64,000 nucleotides of DNA from assembly GCA_003550725.1 (NCBI GenBank), contig PUKZ01000097.1:1-64000 (forward strand). Reading direction: 5' to 3'. The DNA is from Bacteroidales bacterium. GTDB taxonomy: Bacteria; Bacteroidota; Bacteroidia; Bacteroidales; UBA7960. Each line of letters opens with the position of its first letter. Positions within the stretch are counted from its first letter, which is position 1. The notes below the pieces were generated by a model. The model did no database searches. It was not told where the DNA came from and saw only the letters and a program-made list of their open reading frames with translations. The translations under genes were made by a program, and so were the position numbers. Below, piece after piece: positions 19,087-29,600 of the stretch.

Positions 19087-22000
19087 TTAAAATTGCCCGG
19101 TTAAAACTTTATCAATAAATTTTTCAGCTTTATAAGCATCTATATCCATTGTTGACAGTAAGGCTTTCAGCTGTGTCGTAATTTCTTCCATTGGAAGAGG
19201 CTTGTTATCATCTATGTATCCGTAGTCTACAAGATAGTGTTCAAGTTCAGCAATCTTTGCCTGTCTGAATCCCGGCACCTCTGAGTTTTTAAGTGCCTGC
19301 AATAATTCAACAGGATTTCCATTATACTGGTAAAGTTTGTCAGCAACCTCATCAATAAAGCTCTCAGACACTGCTCCTGACTGCTCTAACACCTCGCGGT
19401 CAATAGGCTTCGGACGTCCAATACGGTATAACTCAACAAAGCGTTCAAGAAGCCTAACTTTTTCATTGATGAGATTAAACTCATTATCATCTATACCCTC
19501 TATATGCCCGTCATTATCAAAAAATGATTTTAACTGACCCCAGTAAACGATGTTCTTTTTAAGACAATTATACAATACTGTGCTATCCTCAAGCAAATGC
19601 CACAAATGTATCTGTTCAGGCTCATGCTGAAGAGGATCAAAAGTGTCTGCACCGATAAATTTCCCATAATCATGGTAACTTTTTCCATCCGGAGCCAGTA
19701 TCTCCAAAGCAAACTTAACAGAATCAATGCTATATCCGGTTTTATTAAAATCATAAGCAGGGTGGTCGTATTTTTGGCTTGTTAGTGTATATATTTTATA
19801 ATTAACATCCGGAATTATATCAAGGTATGTTTTCCATTTAACGACTTCGTCTTCCTGTGCTGTGAAATAAAATATCTGCCTTCCGTTTTTGCTTATTTCA
19901 ATCAATGCTTCAATGATAGCTTTAGCCCTTATATCGTCACTGTTTGCCAAAAGTTCATCAGCCAGTAACGGCAGCTTCATTAAAGGTTCAATAGTTTCAA
20001 TAAATGCAAGCCGTACAGCCAATAGAAGTTGGATCCGTGTTCCGGTTGATAATTCATCAAGAGGTTGTTCTTTATGCAACACATTGTCAAAAGCACTAAA
20101 AGCTGCATCATCACTGTCATCCAGTATTAAGTCATATCTGCCGTTTGTGATGCGGTTAAGCAGTTTTTTTGCATGGTCAAACACTTTTGGGCGATTCTTA
20201 TCGCGGGTAAAGCTTTTTAGTTTGTCAACAATAATGTTTCCTGTTATTGACGAGAGATTATTTTCATAAAGCTGATGAAGTTTATTTAAAGCTTCATCTT
20301 TTTCTTTTAAGGCATTTTCAAGATCAGCGCCTTCTTTTGCTAAATTAATATGGGCTTCAATAGCCGTTATATTTTCCTTAAGTTCATCCAATCTGTTTGC
20401 AATTTCAGTATTTTCTTTGATAAGTTTTTCGGTTTCATCATGTGTTAATGTTTCAACTTCCATGGCACGATAATCGTATAAGGAATGTGCCTTAACTGCT
20501 TTTTCCTTTTCAGCCAGACTTTTCACTGCAAAATCAAACTCCTGCTTTGATTTTTTGTAGTTGTCAAGCTGCTCTAATAAATTATTAACCTCTTCTTTTT
20601 GCCCGAAATTTATATCCAGCTTATTATAAATGTTTTCAAGCTTTTGAGTGTTTTCGCCTTTTTGAATTTCATTTTCCTTAACTTTCTGCTTCTGGCTTGT
20701 TATTTCTTTTACTGCATCCCTGCGTTTAAATTCATCTTCTTTAAGTTTTTTGAATACTGCTGAGGCTTGTGTTGCATCTTCAACAGCTTCCAGCTTATAG
20801 CCGGAAAATATAGTATTTATTCTTTGTACATTCTTCTTCCATAATTCATAATAATCATTCCTGCTTGCTTTTAAAGCTTCCGCTTCGTTATGGTTTTGTT
20901 GCCAATCGTATATATTCTTTAAAAACCAATACAACTCGCTGTAATTTTTTAGATTATCGGTGGGGAGTTCGGGCATCAGTTTTAATTTTTCCTGCCAACT
21001 GGTATATTGATTTTTGATATTATCCAGCCTGGGTTGCAATTCTTTAAGTTCATTTTCAATTATATGAATTCTGCGATTGATATCTTCCTGCGTTTTTGCT
21101 AAAATAAGTTCCTCGTTTAATTCATCCAGTCTGTTGGCAACATCTTCGGTAGTCCATTTTGCCGGTGGCCTTAAGCCGGTTTTTTCAAAATCAGTTTTTC
21201 TAAGGTCTCTTTCTTTTTTAGGTTTTGCTGCTAAAAGATAAATTGCAGGTATAGCAAATAAAGATGCTACAACCAAACCTGCAATCCATGAAAAATATGT
21301 TGCAATAGCCGTAATAATAACAGCAGCCGGTAGGGCTATCAGCCATTTTTTTGAAATATCTTTTTGCGATTTTTGTTCCTGCAGCCAATAGCTTAAGGTA
21401 GTTATTGCTTTATAAATATTGTCGCTCTCTACCTGTTTTTCAATTAACTGATCTTTTAGCTTTTCATACTCCGTATTGAGATATTTCTTTTCGCTTAAAG
21501 CCTCATGTGCATCGTAAATGAATTTGTCAAGGCCCGTAACATCATTGAGTTGAAGCCCTTTAAATTCGGATGAATCAGTTGTTTTGTCAATGCTTTTAAG
21601 AGCTTCAAGTTTTTTTGCCTCTGAATGTGAAATCTTGTTTTCGGTTTCATGCACTTCACGCTCCAGATCAGATGCTTTTTTAATCCTTTCTTCCAGTTCG
21701 GTCAATATTTCATCCTCAACACTGGTTTCCGGTATTTTAAGCGAAGAAATAGTTTCATTATTTCTTTCAATTTCCTGCTCAGCTGTTCTGATATTGTTTT
21801 TACAGCTTTCGATACTTTTTTCAAGTTCTTCAATATTATTATATTCTTCACCGGTTACTTTTTCAAGAACCGCCGGAAACTTTTCAAACTCTTCTTTTTT
21901 TAATTCGCAATCCTGGCGGGCTTTGATATATTCAGCAGTTAGTTTATAGAATTCTTTTAAACTTTGAGCCTTTTCAGCTTTTTGTTTTTCTTGCTTCAGC

Positions 22001-22560
22001 TTATCAAGTTGTTGTTCATCATTTTTAAGGTTACGCTGCTTTTGTTCTTTTTCATTATAATTCTTTTCGGCTTTTTCAAATTCTTTGAATTCACTAATTC
22101 CTTTGCGTTTAATATCACCGGAATATTCGAGGTTTTCGCGGGCTTTGTCGAGGTCAACTCCGCCAATCGATTCTTTAACTATTTTTTTGGCAAGTCCGCC
22201 TTCATCTTCTGCAAACAGCTCGTGCAATGCCAGCATGTACCGGTTTGAGTCTTCGGCAGCCGGCAGCCCGGTTAATTCATCCTTAATACCATCACGCAGT
22301 AAAGTAATATTTTTGGAGTCAATCTTAACTTCCCATCGTTCTTTATTAATATTCAACAAACTATCAGCCCGGATGCCTTGTGTTTTATTGTGCCAAATTA
22401 TTTGCTGAATAAGCCTTGCTGTGGAGCTTTTGCCTGATGCATTTGGACCTGCGATTATATTTATATTAGTCGCCAGATCTTTATATGGTTTCAATCCTTG
22501 TGGTAAACCCGGCATCTTTCGGATAGATAGTTCTTGTAGTATGAGTGGGGTTTTTTGCAT
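19087..22560 (-). CDS. YhaN/SbcC-like SMC-type ATPase
   Basis: This 1157-residue Rad50/SbcC relative pairs with the Mre11-like protein encoded just upstream. Walker A is GPNASGKSS near residue 38, the ABC signature is DELSTGTRIQ near residue 840, and Walker B is LPLLADELLAN near residue 870. Long coiled coils fill the centre. Two hydrophobic helices near residues 400-445 (WLIALPAAVIITAIATYF and a following one) resemble the membrane hairpin of YhaN proteins. A C-terminal extension of about 230 residues after the ATPase is not recognised. A DNA-repair or nucleic-acid-processing role at the membrane is inferred. It is downstream of the YhaO-like gene, interrupted by the GxxExxY unit. Confidence 0.82.
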   Translation of the reverse strand: MQKTPLILQELSIRKMPGLPQGLKPYKDLATNINIIAGPNASGKSSTARLIQQIIWHNKTQGIRADSLLNINKERWEVKIDSKNITLLRDGIKDELTGLPAAEDSNRYMLALHELFAEDEGGLAKKIVKESIGGVDLDKARENLEYSGDIKRKGISEFKEFEKAEKNYNEKEQKQRNLKNDEQQLDKLKQEKQKAEKAQSLKEFYKLTAEYIKARQDCELKKEEFEKFPAVLEKVTGEEYNNIEELEKSIESCKNNIRTAEQEIERNNETISSLKIPETSVEDEILTELEERIKKASDLEREVHETENKISHSEAKKLEALKSIDKTTDSSEFKGLQLNDVTGLDKFIYDAHEALSEKKYLNTEYEKLKDQLIEKQVESDNIYKAITTLSYWLQEQKSQKDISKKWLIALPAAVIITAIATYFSWIAGLVVASLFAIPAIYLLAAKPKKERDLRKTDFEKTGLRPPAKWTTEDVANRLDELNEELILAKTQEDINRRIHIIENELKELQPRLDNIKNQYTSWQEKLKLMPELPTDNLKNYSELYWFLKNIYDWQQNHNEAEALKASRNDYYELWKKNVQRINTIFSGYKLEAVEDATQASAVFKKLKEDEFKRRDAVKEITSQKQKVKENEIQKGENTQKLENIYNKLDINFGQKEEVNNLLEQLDNYKKSKQEFDFAVKSLAEKEKAVKAHSLYDYRAMEVETLTHDETEKLIKENTEIANRLDELKENITAIEAHINLAKEGADLENALKEKDEALNKLHQLYENNLSSITGNIIVDKLKSFTRDKNRPKVFDHAKKLLNRITNGRYDLILDDSDDAAFSAFDNVLHKEQPLDELSTGTRIQLLLAVRLAFIETIEPLMKLPLLADELLANSDDIRAKAIIEALIEISKNGRQIFYFTAQEDEVVKWKTYLDIIPDVNYKIYTLTSQKYDHPAYDFNKTGYSIDSVKFALEILAPDGKSYHDYGKFIGADTFDPLQHEPEQIHLWHLLEDSTVLYNCLKKNIVYWGQLKSFFDNDGHIEGIDDNEFNLINEKVRLLERFVELYRIGRPKPIDREVLEQSGAVSESFIDEVADKLYQYNGNPVELLQALKNSEVPGFRQAKIAELEHYLVDYGYIDDNKPLPMEEITTQLKALLSTMDIDAYKAEKFIDKVLTGQF

Positions 22561-22658
22561 TTTGAAATAAATTGTTTTAGATATTTAGATTAATAACCCT
22601 ATTCTATTGTTTTGTTTAGTTGGTCTTTTGCTTATTTTTTTCATCAATAAAAAAGCTC

Positions 22659-23124
22659 CACGCAAAAACCGCAAAATATTTAAACGCAAATTACGCAAAG
22701 CTTATAGATTATTAACTACTCTATGAACATTGTTTCTTAAAGTTTTTGAGTTAAAGTTTATTAATAAGCCTAATTTTATACCTGATAATTTTAAATATGT
22801 TAATAACTGGGCATAATGCACCGGGGCTATTATTTCAACAGCTTTTATTTCTATGATTAGCTTGTTATTAATAAGTAAGTCGATTCTGTATCCCACTTCT
22901 TGCTTTACTTTCTTGTAAATAAAAGGCATTGGAAATTGTTGTTTAACATCAAATCCCAATTCTTTCAGGTCATAAGCTAAAGCATTTTCATATGCTGACT
23001 CTAATAATCCAGGGCCAATAGTTTTATGGATATCTATTGCTGCACCAATTACTTTATAAGATATTTCATTTTCTGTCACTGTCTTTGCGTATTTTGCGTT
23101 AATTTAATTTTGCGGTTTTTGCGA
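22659..23124. mobile_element. GxxExxY unit bounded by 42-bp inverted repeats
   Basis: Near-perfect inverted arms lie at 22659-22700 and 23083-23124. Read from outside, each begins cgcaaaaaccgcaaaa and ends acgcaaag. They tightly flank the GxxExxY gene, whose GTG start lies 4 bp inside the arm. The unit is inserted between two genes that normally form a direct yhaO-yhaN pair. It has the layout of a small mobile or formerly mobile element. Confidence 0.7.
22702..23079 (-). CDS. GxxExxY family protein
   Basis: This 125-residue protein belongs to the GxxExxY family. The name motif is GPGLLESAYE at residues 22-31, followed by FKxQ-like VKQQFPMPFIYK, and a PD-(D/E)XK nuclease-like core with YRIDLLINNKLIIEIKAVE. 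The D, E and K of that core suggest a nuclease fold, though activity is unproven. The start is GTG at 23079. The gene fills the space between the two inverted arms almost exactly, so it is probably the cargo or driver of the element. Confidence 0.85.
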   Translation of the reverse strand: MTENEISYKVIGAAIDIHKTIGPGLLESAYENALAYDLKELGFDVKQQFPMPFIYKKVKQEVGYRIDLLINNKLIIEIKAVEIIAPVHYAQLLTYLKLSGIKLGLLINFNSKTLRNNVHRVVNNL

Positions 23125-23138
23125 GGAATTAAAACTAT

Positions 23139-24440
23139 CTAGCTTTCTTGTTGTTGCATCCTCAATTCTGCCAGCAACCTGTTACATTCCTTTATTATAT
23201 ACTCTTTTGCGTCTTTATCGGGTATTTTATTGAAGTTTTTAACATTGTGAAAATTGTGCAAAGGTTGGTAAGTTCCTGAACCGGATACTTTTTTAAAATT
23301 ATCTTCCCATTCTTTTTTAATTTCATTCAGAAATTCCGTATCAGTGCCATTTTGTAATGCCAATATAGTTTCTGCCAGCAAACCTTCGGGCGAGGGTTGC
23401 TTCGCAAGTTCTTCGAGATTTTCAATTGCAGGTTTTACAAAGTTTTCAACTTCCCTGACTAAAAATTTAGTTCCGATATCCAATTTCCCGTCATAATCGG
23501 TAAGTGATGCCGTCCATTTATCCAACTCTTTAATTTTGGAATGAACACCTTCCAGATATACGTCATAAACCAAAAACTCAACATTTTCCAGCTCATCAAT
23601 AATTTCATTGGCATTACCAGATAAAGCCATGGTTATTTTATCCCTTAATGTGATTTCATCATCTGCATTTATGACATTAACAACAATACTCTCATATCTA
23701 ACCGGCGATAAAGGGATTGTTTTAGTATTTATTCTGCCATTATCATCAATCTCCATCAATACAGCCCCATGAATTCCCGGTTCTTTTGCGCTAAAAGCAT
23801 GAGGGGAGCCGGGGTAAAAAATGTACGGGTTATCTTTTTTCAATATATCAGGCTTGTGGATATGACCGAGAATCCATGCATTTAAGTTTTTGTTGGCAAG
23901 ATTATTTAAATTAACCGGGGCATAAGAGCTTTTTTGGTCATAAACATCACAGTGCAAAATTCCAATAGCCGGGTAATTTGGATCAATACTGATATTGTTA
24001 AAACTAAAAAGCGGGTCTTCTTTGATATAGCTTTTAGGAAATGACCAGCCTGCCAGTTGTATATGGTTGTTGCCTTTGGAAAGCTTCTTCAATTCCCATT
24101 TTCCTCCGGCTCCGAGAAGGTTAACGTTATCATATTTTTCATTGCCGGCAATCTGTGCAAGCACATCAAAGTCGTGATTCCCTGCCACCATATATACAAA
24201 TATGTCAGCCTTTTTTAATTCCTCAAAACCTGCTTGTAAAGGCCCAATAGCCTCAAAATAGCGGTTATCACGATCCACAATATCTCCGGCAAGAATAAGC
24301 GCATCAACATTTTCATCGACGCAAAGTTTAACAAGGTTGCTCCATGTATGTTTTGATGAGCTTTGCTCAACATTTTCAGGTATACCGCGTGACTTTCTTC
24401 CAAGGTGAAGGTCTGATGTTGTAATTAGTTTTAAAGTCAT
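23139..24440 (-). CDS. YhaO/SbcD-like (Mre11-type) metallophosphoesterase
   Basis: This is a 433-residue nuclease-family protein with the Mre11/SbcD metal motifs in order: DLHLGRK (residues 10-16), GDIVDRD (about 52), GNHDFD (about 90), LHCDVY (about 164) and LGHIHKP (about 195). The C-terminal third is a helical cap with no obvious motif. It should form a DNA exonuclease/endonuclease complex with the YhaN-like ATPase encoded downstream on the same strand. In other genomes the two genes are directly adjacent; here a 466-bp repeat-bounded unit separates them, which may affect their co-expression. Confidence 0.85.
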   Translation of the reverse strand: MTLKLITTSDLHLGRKSRGIPENVEQSSSKHTWSNLVKLCVDENVDALILAGDIVDRDNRYFEAIGPLQAGFEELKKADIFVYMVAGNHDFDVLAQIAGNEKYDNVNLLGAGGKWELKKLSKGNNHIQLAGWSFPKSYIKEDPLFSFNNISIDPNYPAIGILHCDVYDQKSSYAPVNLNNLANKNLNAWILGHIHKPDILKKDNPYIFYPGSPHAFSAKEPGIHGAVLMEIDDNGRINTKTIPLSPVRYESIVVNVINADDEITLRDKITMALSGNANEIIDELENVEFLVYDVYLEGVHSKIKELDKWTASLTDYDGKLDIGTKFLVREVENFVKPAIENLEELAKQPSPEGLLAETILALQNGTDTEFLNEIKKEWEDNFKKVSGSGTYQPLHNFHNVKNFNKIPDKDAKEYIIKECNRLLAELRMQQQES

Positions 24441-24937
24441 GATTATGTCAAAAGTTTGGTATTAGCTTTTAAAATTAGCATTTTATCTTTTACAAATATA
24501 AATTATAACTACGTCAAACTATGTCATTATAGCGTTTTTTGTATAAAAAATCATCATTCATTAATCGATATTTATTAATCAAATCGCAACACTAGTGTCC
24601 GATTAAAATTAGTTTTACTGTTTGTTTCTATTTAATACCAGTCATTACAAAAGAATTTAAAATTATTTGATTATAAACTTAAATTAATTTTAGCCATTAA
24701 GACTTTAACCCTTTTGGATACATTTTTTCATTACCCCTCTGGTTTGTAAACAATTTATCCAACAGGGCAGGGACTCGAAGATTCGCAAAGAATATAGTGT
24801 CAATAAGTTACGCTTTGTGTTTCTTTGTGTTTTCGTGTCTTGGTGGCAAGATTAATTCTTAACCGGACACTAGTGGAATAACATTTTATTATAAAAAACA
24901 TATAATTTTTCAAGCATTGTTTTAAAAGGGTATAAAT
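24441..24937. other. Intergenic, 497 bp, contains MITE-like element
   Basis: This spacer between the YhaO-like gene and the deoC 3' end is mostly occupied by an element with terminal inverted repeats at 24590-24875. No gene was recognised. Confidence 0.6.
24590..24875. mobile_element. MITE-like non-autonomous element, 286 bp
   Basis: The ends are perfect 12-bp inverted repeats, cactagtgtccg (24590-24601) and cggacactagtg (24864-24875). Similarity continues inward (attaaaatta against gttaagaatta). There is no open frame of useful size inside. A decayed relative of the right part is present at 594-758, so the sequence is repeated in the genome. No clear target-site duplication was identified. 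Confidence 0.6.
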
Positions 24938-25900
24938 TTATTTGTTGTACCATAAACTTTTGTTTTTCAGATAATGATTGTGTTTACATTCTTCACACCT
25001 GTTATAAGCTTCTTCCCGTAATTGAGCTTCCTGTTTTCTATTATAAAAAAACGGGCATATTTTACATGGTATGATGCTTGTTTTCAGATGAACTTCGGGC
25101 GCTTCTAATAACCAGCTCATGGAAGTGATAATGTTCAGTGGGGAGCTGGTACCAATTCTGAAGAGGTTGGGTTTTTGCAATTTTTCATCTTTTGCACCGG
25201 CATAAAATAATCTCATTGCTGTCATAGCGTCTGATATTCCACCGGCGGCTTTAATACCATGGTTGTTGCCAATCACCTCACGCATTATACTTATGTGTTC
25301 GGGTAAAGCACCATATGTATCCTTGCCTGTAGAACTTTTTATAAAAGTTGCTTTTGACATAGCAAATATTTCGCATATTTTGTAAAGTTCTTGCACTGTT
25401 AACTCAGATGATCGTATAATAACTTTTACCTCTTCATTATCAGCAGCATCACAAACCGCATTTATTTCATGAATAGTATACTGGGGGTCTTCTTTGAAAC
25501 GACCGATATTTATAACCATATCGAGTTCAATGTTTCCTTTATCTTCACCTCTGAGGCTGCGGCTTTTTTTTATTATACGCTCTGCTTCAATAGCTTTTTT
25601 TTCAATATCAGACTCTCCAAAAGGAAAATCTATTACATAACATTCTTTTATACCTGAGCTTTTTAATGCTTGTGGTAAAATGTTGATGCCGGCAATCGGG
25701 TTAACACATACAGATGCACATTTTAATGATTTAGCCAAATCAACCATTTTTAAAATCTCTGATTTTTGTTTATTTTCTTGCAGATAGGTAGCATCGAGAA
25801 ATGAAGCTAACCTGTCAGGAGTAAAAGACTCTATTAGTTTTTGCATTTCATCTATGGGAAATGTAACTAAAGGTGTTTCAGTACCGGCAGATTTTTTCAT
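24938..25900 (-). CDS. deoC: Deoxyribose-phosphate aldolase with Cys-rich tail
   Basis: This class I aldolase cleaves deoxyribose-5-phosphate to acetaldehyde and glyceraldehyde-3-phosphate in nucleoside catabolism. The Schiff-base lysine lies in ATFIKSSTGKD near residue 189, and the proton-relay lysine in HGIKAAGGISD near residue 222. At 320 residues it is longer than the 220-260 of typical enzymes. About 55 extra residues follow the fold, with CKIC near residue 280 and CEEC near residue 304. These four Cys could bind zinc or an Fe-S cluster. The gene is alone; no other nucleoside-salvage gene is adjacent. Confidence 0.88.
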   Translation of the reverse strand: MKKSAGTETPLVTFPIDEMQKLIESFTPDRLASFLDATYLQENKQKSEILKMVDLAKSLKCASVCVNPIAGINILPQALKSSGIKECYVIDFPFGESDIEKKAIEAERIIKKSRSLRGEDKGNIELDMVINIGRFKEDPQYTIHEINAVCDAADNEEVKVIIRSSELTVQELYKICEIFAMSKATFIKSSTGKDTYGALPEHISIMREVIGNNHGIKAAGGISDAMTAMRLFYAGAKDEKLQKPNLFRIGTSSPLNIITSMSWLLEAPEVHLKTSIIPCKICPFFYNRKQEAQLREEAYNRCEECKHNHYLKNKSLWYNK

Positions 25901-26651
25901 GCTTATACTTATTATGATATTTTAATTTTTTCAGGTGAATATTTTTGTAAATCTAATAAAAAATATGTTTTGATTAGATAGTTTACATATTTTTGAAAAT
26001 ATAAATAATTCCTTGACAATTTCAGGTAATACGCCTCATGTTTTTTTAAATATCCTTTATGAATATCCAGGTGGTATAAAATTTAATTTTGTTATTGGCT
26101 AGTATTTCCTTAACTTTGTTTTTTACTCTTAAAAACAATAAATAAATAGAATATCAAATATGGTACAATGCAAATTATTTATTCAAATGTTTAATTTTTG
26201 TAGTTTAAGGAACATATTTTTATTTGCCTTTAAAAACAATATGCTACGCTGAATTTGCATTTTAACCGGATATTTTATTTAGTTTGTTTTATAATTAATG
26301 CTATTTTTCTGCTGGAGGATTCAGGACACTATAGTTTTAAAATTTCCAAAATCGTAATTATGGCTGATTAGTTTAAGTAATGAAACCCTCATTAACCAGT
26401 AATAGTAGTGTTTGTCGAGTAAAAAGTTACGAGTAGTGATTTATTTGATTTGTAGGTGTTGAATGATAAAGTACATTATAGAAGTTGATTTGATGATTTT
26501 GATGGTTCAGTTAAGTAAAACCTGTTATCGGTTACTCGTTGAGCGGCAGCGAAATTTCGATTTTCCGGGGTTGCCTGCCAATAAAAATTTAGATATCTAA
26601 ACAATATATATAAATCATTGTAAAACAGTTTAATAACCATAATTTATTCAG
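25901..26651. other. Intergenic, 751 bp, before metH
   Basis: This is a long divergent spacer between deoC and metH. I looked for cobalamin and SAM riboswitches and saw no B12 box or SAM-I core. Short dyads occur at 26545-26579 (ggcag/ctgcc enclosing cgaaatttcg), about 75 bp before metH, and the word tgaaaccctcattaacc at 26381-26396 recurs in variant form elsewhere. The function is unknown; the length suggests a regulated promoter region. Confidence 0.5.
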
Positions 26652-29600
26652 ATGAAGTTGCAGGAAACAGCAAATAAGAACATATTAATTCTGGATGGCG
26701 GCATGGGAACTATGCTTCAGATGGAAAATTTAGAAGAAGATAAATTTAGAGGAGCTAAGTTTGTTGATCATCCGGTTTCTTTAAAGGGTCTTAATGATTT
26801 ATTGGTAATTACACAACCCGGAATTGTAAAAGATATACATAAGAAATATCTTGATGCCGGGGCTGACATAATAACAGCCAACACCTTTAATGCCAACTAT
26901 TATGGTTTAAAGGATTATGGCATGGAATCTTATGTATATGAAATAAATTTCCAGGCTATTAAAATTGCTAAAGATTTAACTGCACAATACAACAAAAAAA
27001 ATCCGAATAAGCCTCGTTTTGTTGCAGCTACTTTAGGGCCTACCGGAAAAACGGCTTCCATATCACCTGATATTAATAATCCTTCATTCAGAGACGTTAC
27101 TTTTGATGATTTGGTTGAAGCTTACAGGAATCAGGTGCAGGGTATGGTAGATGCCGGGGCAGACATTCTTATGGTAGAAACTGTTTTTGATACATTGAAT
27201 GCAAAAGCTGCCTTGTATGCTATTAATAAAGTACGTTCAGGCTTATCGGTAGAAATACCGGTAATGATATCGGGAACCATTGATGAAAGTGGCCGGAATT
27301 TATCGGGTCAAACTGTTGAAGCGTTTTATAATTCGGTTTTTCCTTTTTCTTTGTTTTCTGTCGGTTTGAATTGTTCTTTCGGTGCTGATAAAATGACTCC
27401 CTATCTTGAAAGGTTAAGTGTAAAATCAGAGGTTTTGGTTAGTGCTCATCCTAATGCAGGTTTTCCCAACGAGTTGGGCGAATATGACCAATCACCAGAG
27501 GAGATGGCCGGCCTTATTGAAACTTTTTGCGAAAACGGATTTGTTAATATTGTTGGTGGATGTTGTGGAAGCATGCCTGAGCATGTTAAAGCCATTTCAA
27601 AAATGGCTTCAAAGTACAGCCCGCGTCAAATTTTTAAACACCCAATAACAACAAGAATCAGTGGTTTACAGTCTTTTGGTGTAAAAGATAGTACCGGGCT
27701 GGTTAAAATAGGAGAGAGGACCAACGTAAATGGCTCAAAAAAATTTGCCAAGCTTATTAGAAACGAAAAATATGAAGAAGCTTTTGAAATAGCCAGAAAT
27801 CAAATCAGGGATGGAGCAGAAATATTAAACATCAATTTAGATGATAGCATGATAGATTCAAAAAAAGTGATGAAAACTTTTTTGAATCAGCTTACTGTTG
27901 AACCTGATATTGTAAATATGCCCATAATGCTAGATTCTTCCGATTTTGATGTTATTGAAAATGGTTTGAAATGTATACAGGGGCGAAGTTTAGTGAACTC
28001 TATCAGTATTAAAGATGGAGAGGAAGATTTTAAGCAAAAAGCCTCCGTTATAAAAGAGTTAGGTGCTGTTGTAGTTGTAATGGCTTTTGATGAGAAAGGG
28101 CAAGCCGAAACTTTTGACAGAAAAATTGAAATTTGTCAGCGTGCATATAAGATATTAATAGAAGAAGTAGGTTTTCAACCCGAAGATATAATATTTGATC
28201 CTAATGTGTTAACTATAGGTACCGGAATAGAAGCTCATAATGATTATGCGGTCGACTTTATTAAATCCGTAAAATGGATAAAGAAGAATTTGCCGCATGC
28301 AAAAGTTAATGCCGGAGTCAGTAATGTTTCTTTTGCTTTTAGGGGGAATGATTATCTGAGAGATGTAATTAACTCTGTATTTCTTCATCATTGTGAAAAA
28401 GCAGGGTTGGATTTTGCTATTGTTAATCCGGCAAAAATTATCGATTATGATAATATTGATAATGAAGTTCGTGAACCGGTTGAAGATTTGGTGCTTAACA
28501 AACGGGCTGATGCCACAGACAGGCTTTTGGATCTAGCTTCCAAAATCATTAATAAGTCAACGCAACAGAAGCATAAGGATAAATGGAGAGAACAATCACC
28601 CGAAGAAAGGATTGTTTATTCATTGTGTAATGGTATAAATAGTTATATTAATGAGGATATTCAGGAGCTAAGGGACAATCAATACAGCTCACTGAATATC
28701 ATACAAGGCCCATTAATGGATGGTATGAACAAAGTAGGTGAGCTTTTTGCTGAGGGCGAGATGTTTTTGCCACAGGTAATAAAAAGTGCCCGAATAATGA
28801 ATAAAGCTGTAGAATTTCTTTCAGGTGATATTGAAAAGGAAGCCAAGGCTACAGCAAAATCTTTAGAACAAAAAAAGAAAGTTCTTTTGGCCACTGTAGA
28901 GGGTGATGTACATGATATTGGTAAAAATATTGTTGCATTGGTGTTAAAATGCAATAATTATGAAGTTATTGATATGGGGGTGATGGTTCCCAATAAAGAA
29001 ATTATAAAAGCAATAGATAATAAAAAACCCGATATACTTGGTTTGAGTGGTTTGATATCTCCTTCACTAGATAAGATGATAGGTATAGTTAAAAGGTTGG
29101 AAGATAAAGGTTGTAAAATACCTGTTTTATTGGGTGGTGCTGCTACTTCAGCCTTACATACCGCTGTAAAAGTTGCTCCCCTTTACAGTGGAGTTGTGGC
29201 TCACGTGCCTAACGCTATGCAAAGTGTTAGCGTGGTGGGTAAAATATTTAGTGATGATGGCAGAGCCGGTATAGAGGAAATTCGCGAGGAGCAAAATAAA
29301 TTAAGAAAAGACTTTCGTAAGAAGAAAACCGCCACAAAATTCTTATCCCTTGAAGATGCGCGTAAAAGAAAATATGTGTTAGAAAGGGAACGCCCTGTAA
29401 AGCCCAGAATGCTTGGAGTTAAGGAGTTTTATGATTTTGACCTGGGAGAATTGAGAAAATATATAGATTGGACTCCATACTTTAATGGGTGGGGATTGAA
29501 AGGTGTTTATCCTTCCATTTTTGAAAAAGAACGAGAGGGAAGGGAAGCCGAAAGATTATTTAAAGAAGCACTGGCAATGCTTGATGATATTCAGCAAAAT

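Noticed and set aside
21584-22408. Plus-strand open frames opposite the YhaN-like gene
   Set aside because: They are low-complexity Ser/Phe-rich shadows of the coiled-coil coding sequence.
25901-26651. SAM or cobalamin riboswitch upstream of metH
   Set aside because: No SAM-I, SAM-II or B12 core sequence was found by eye; only short dyads are present.
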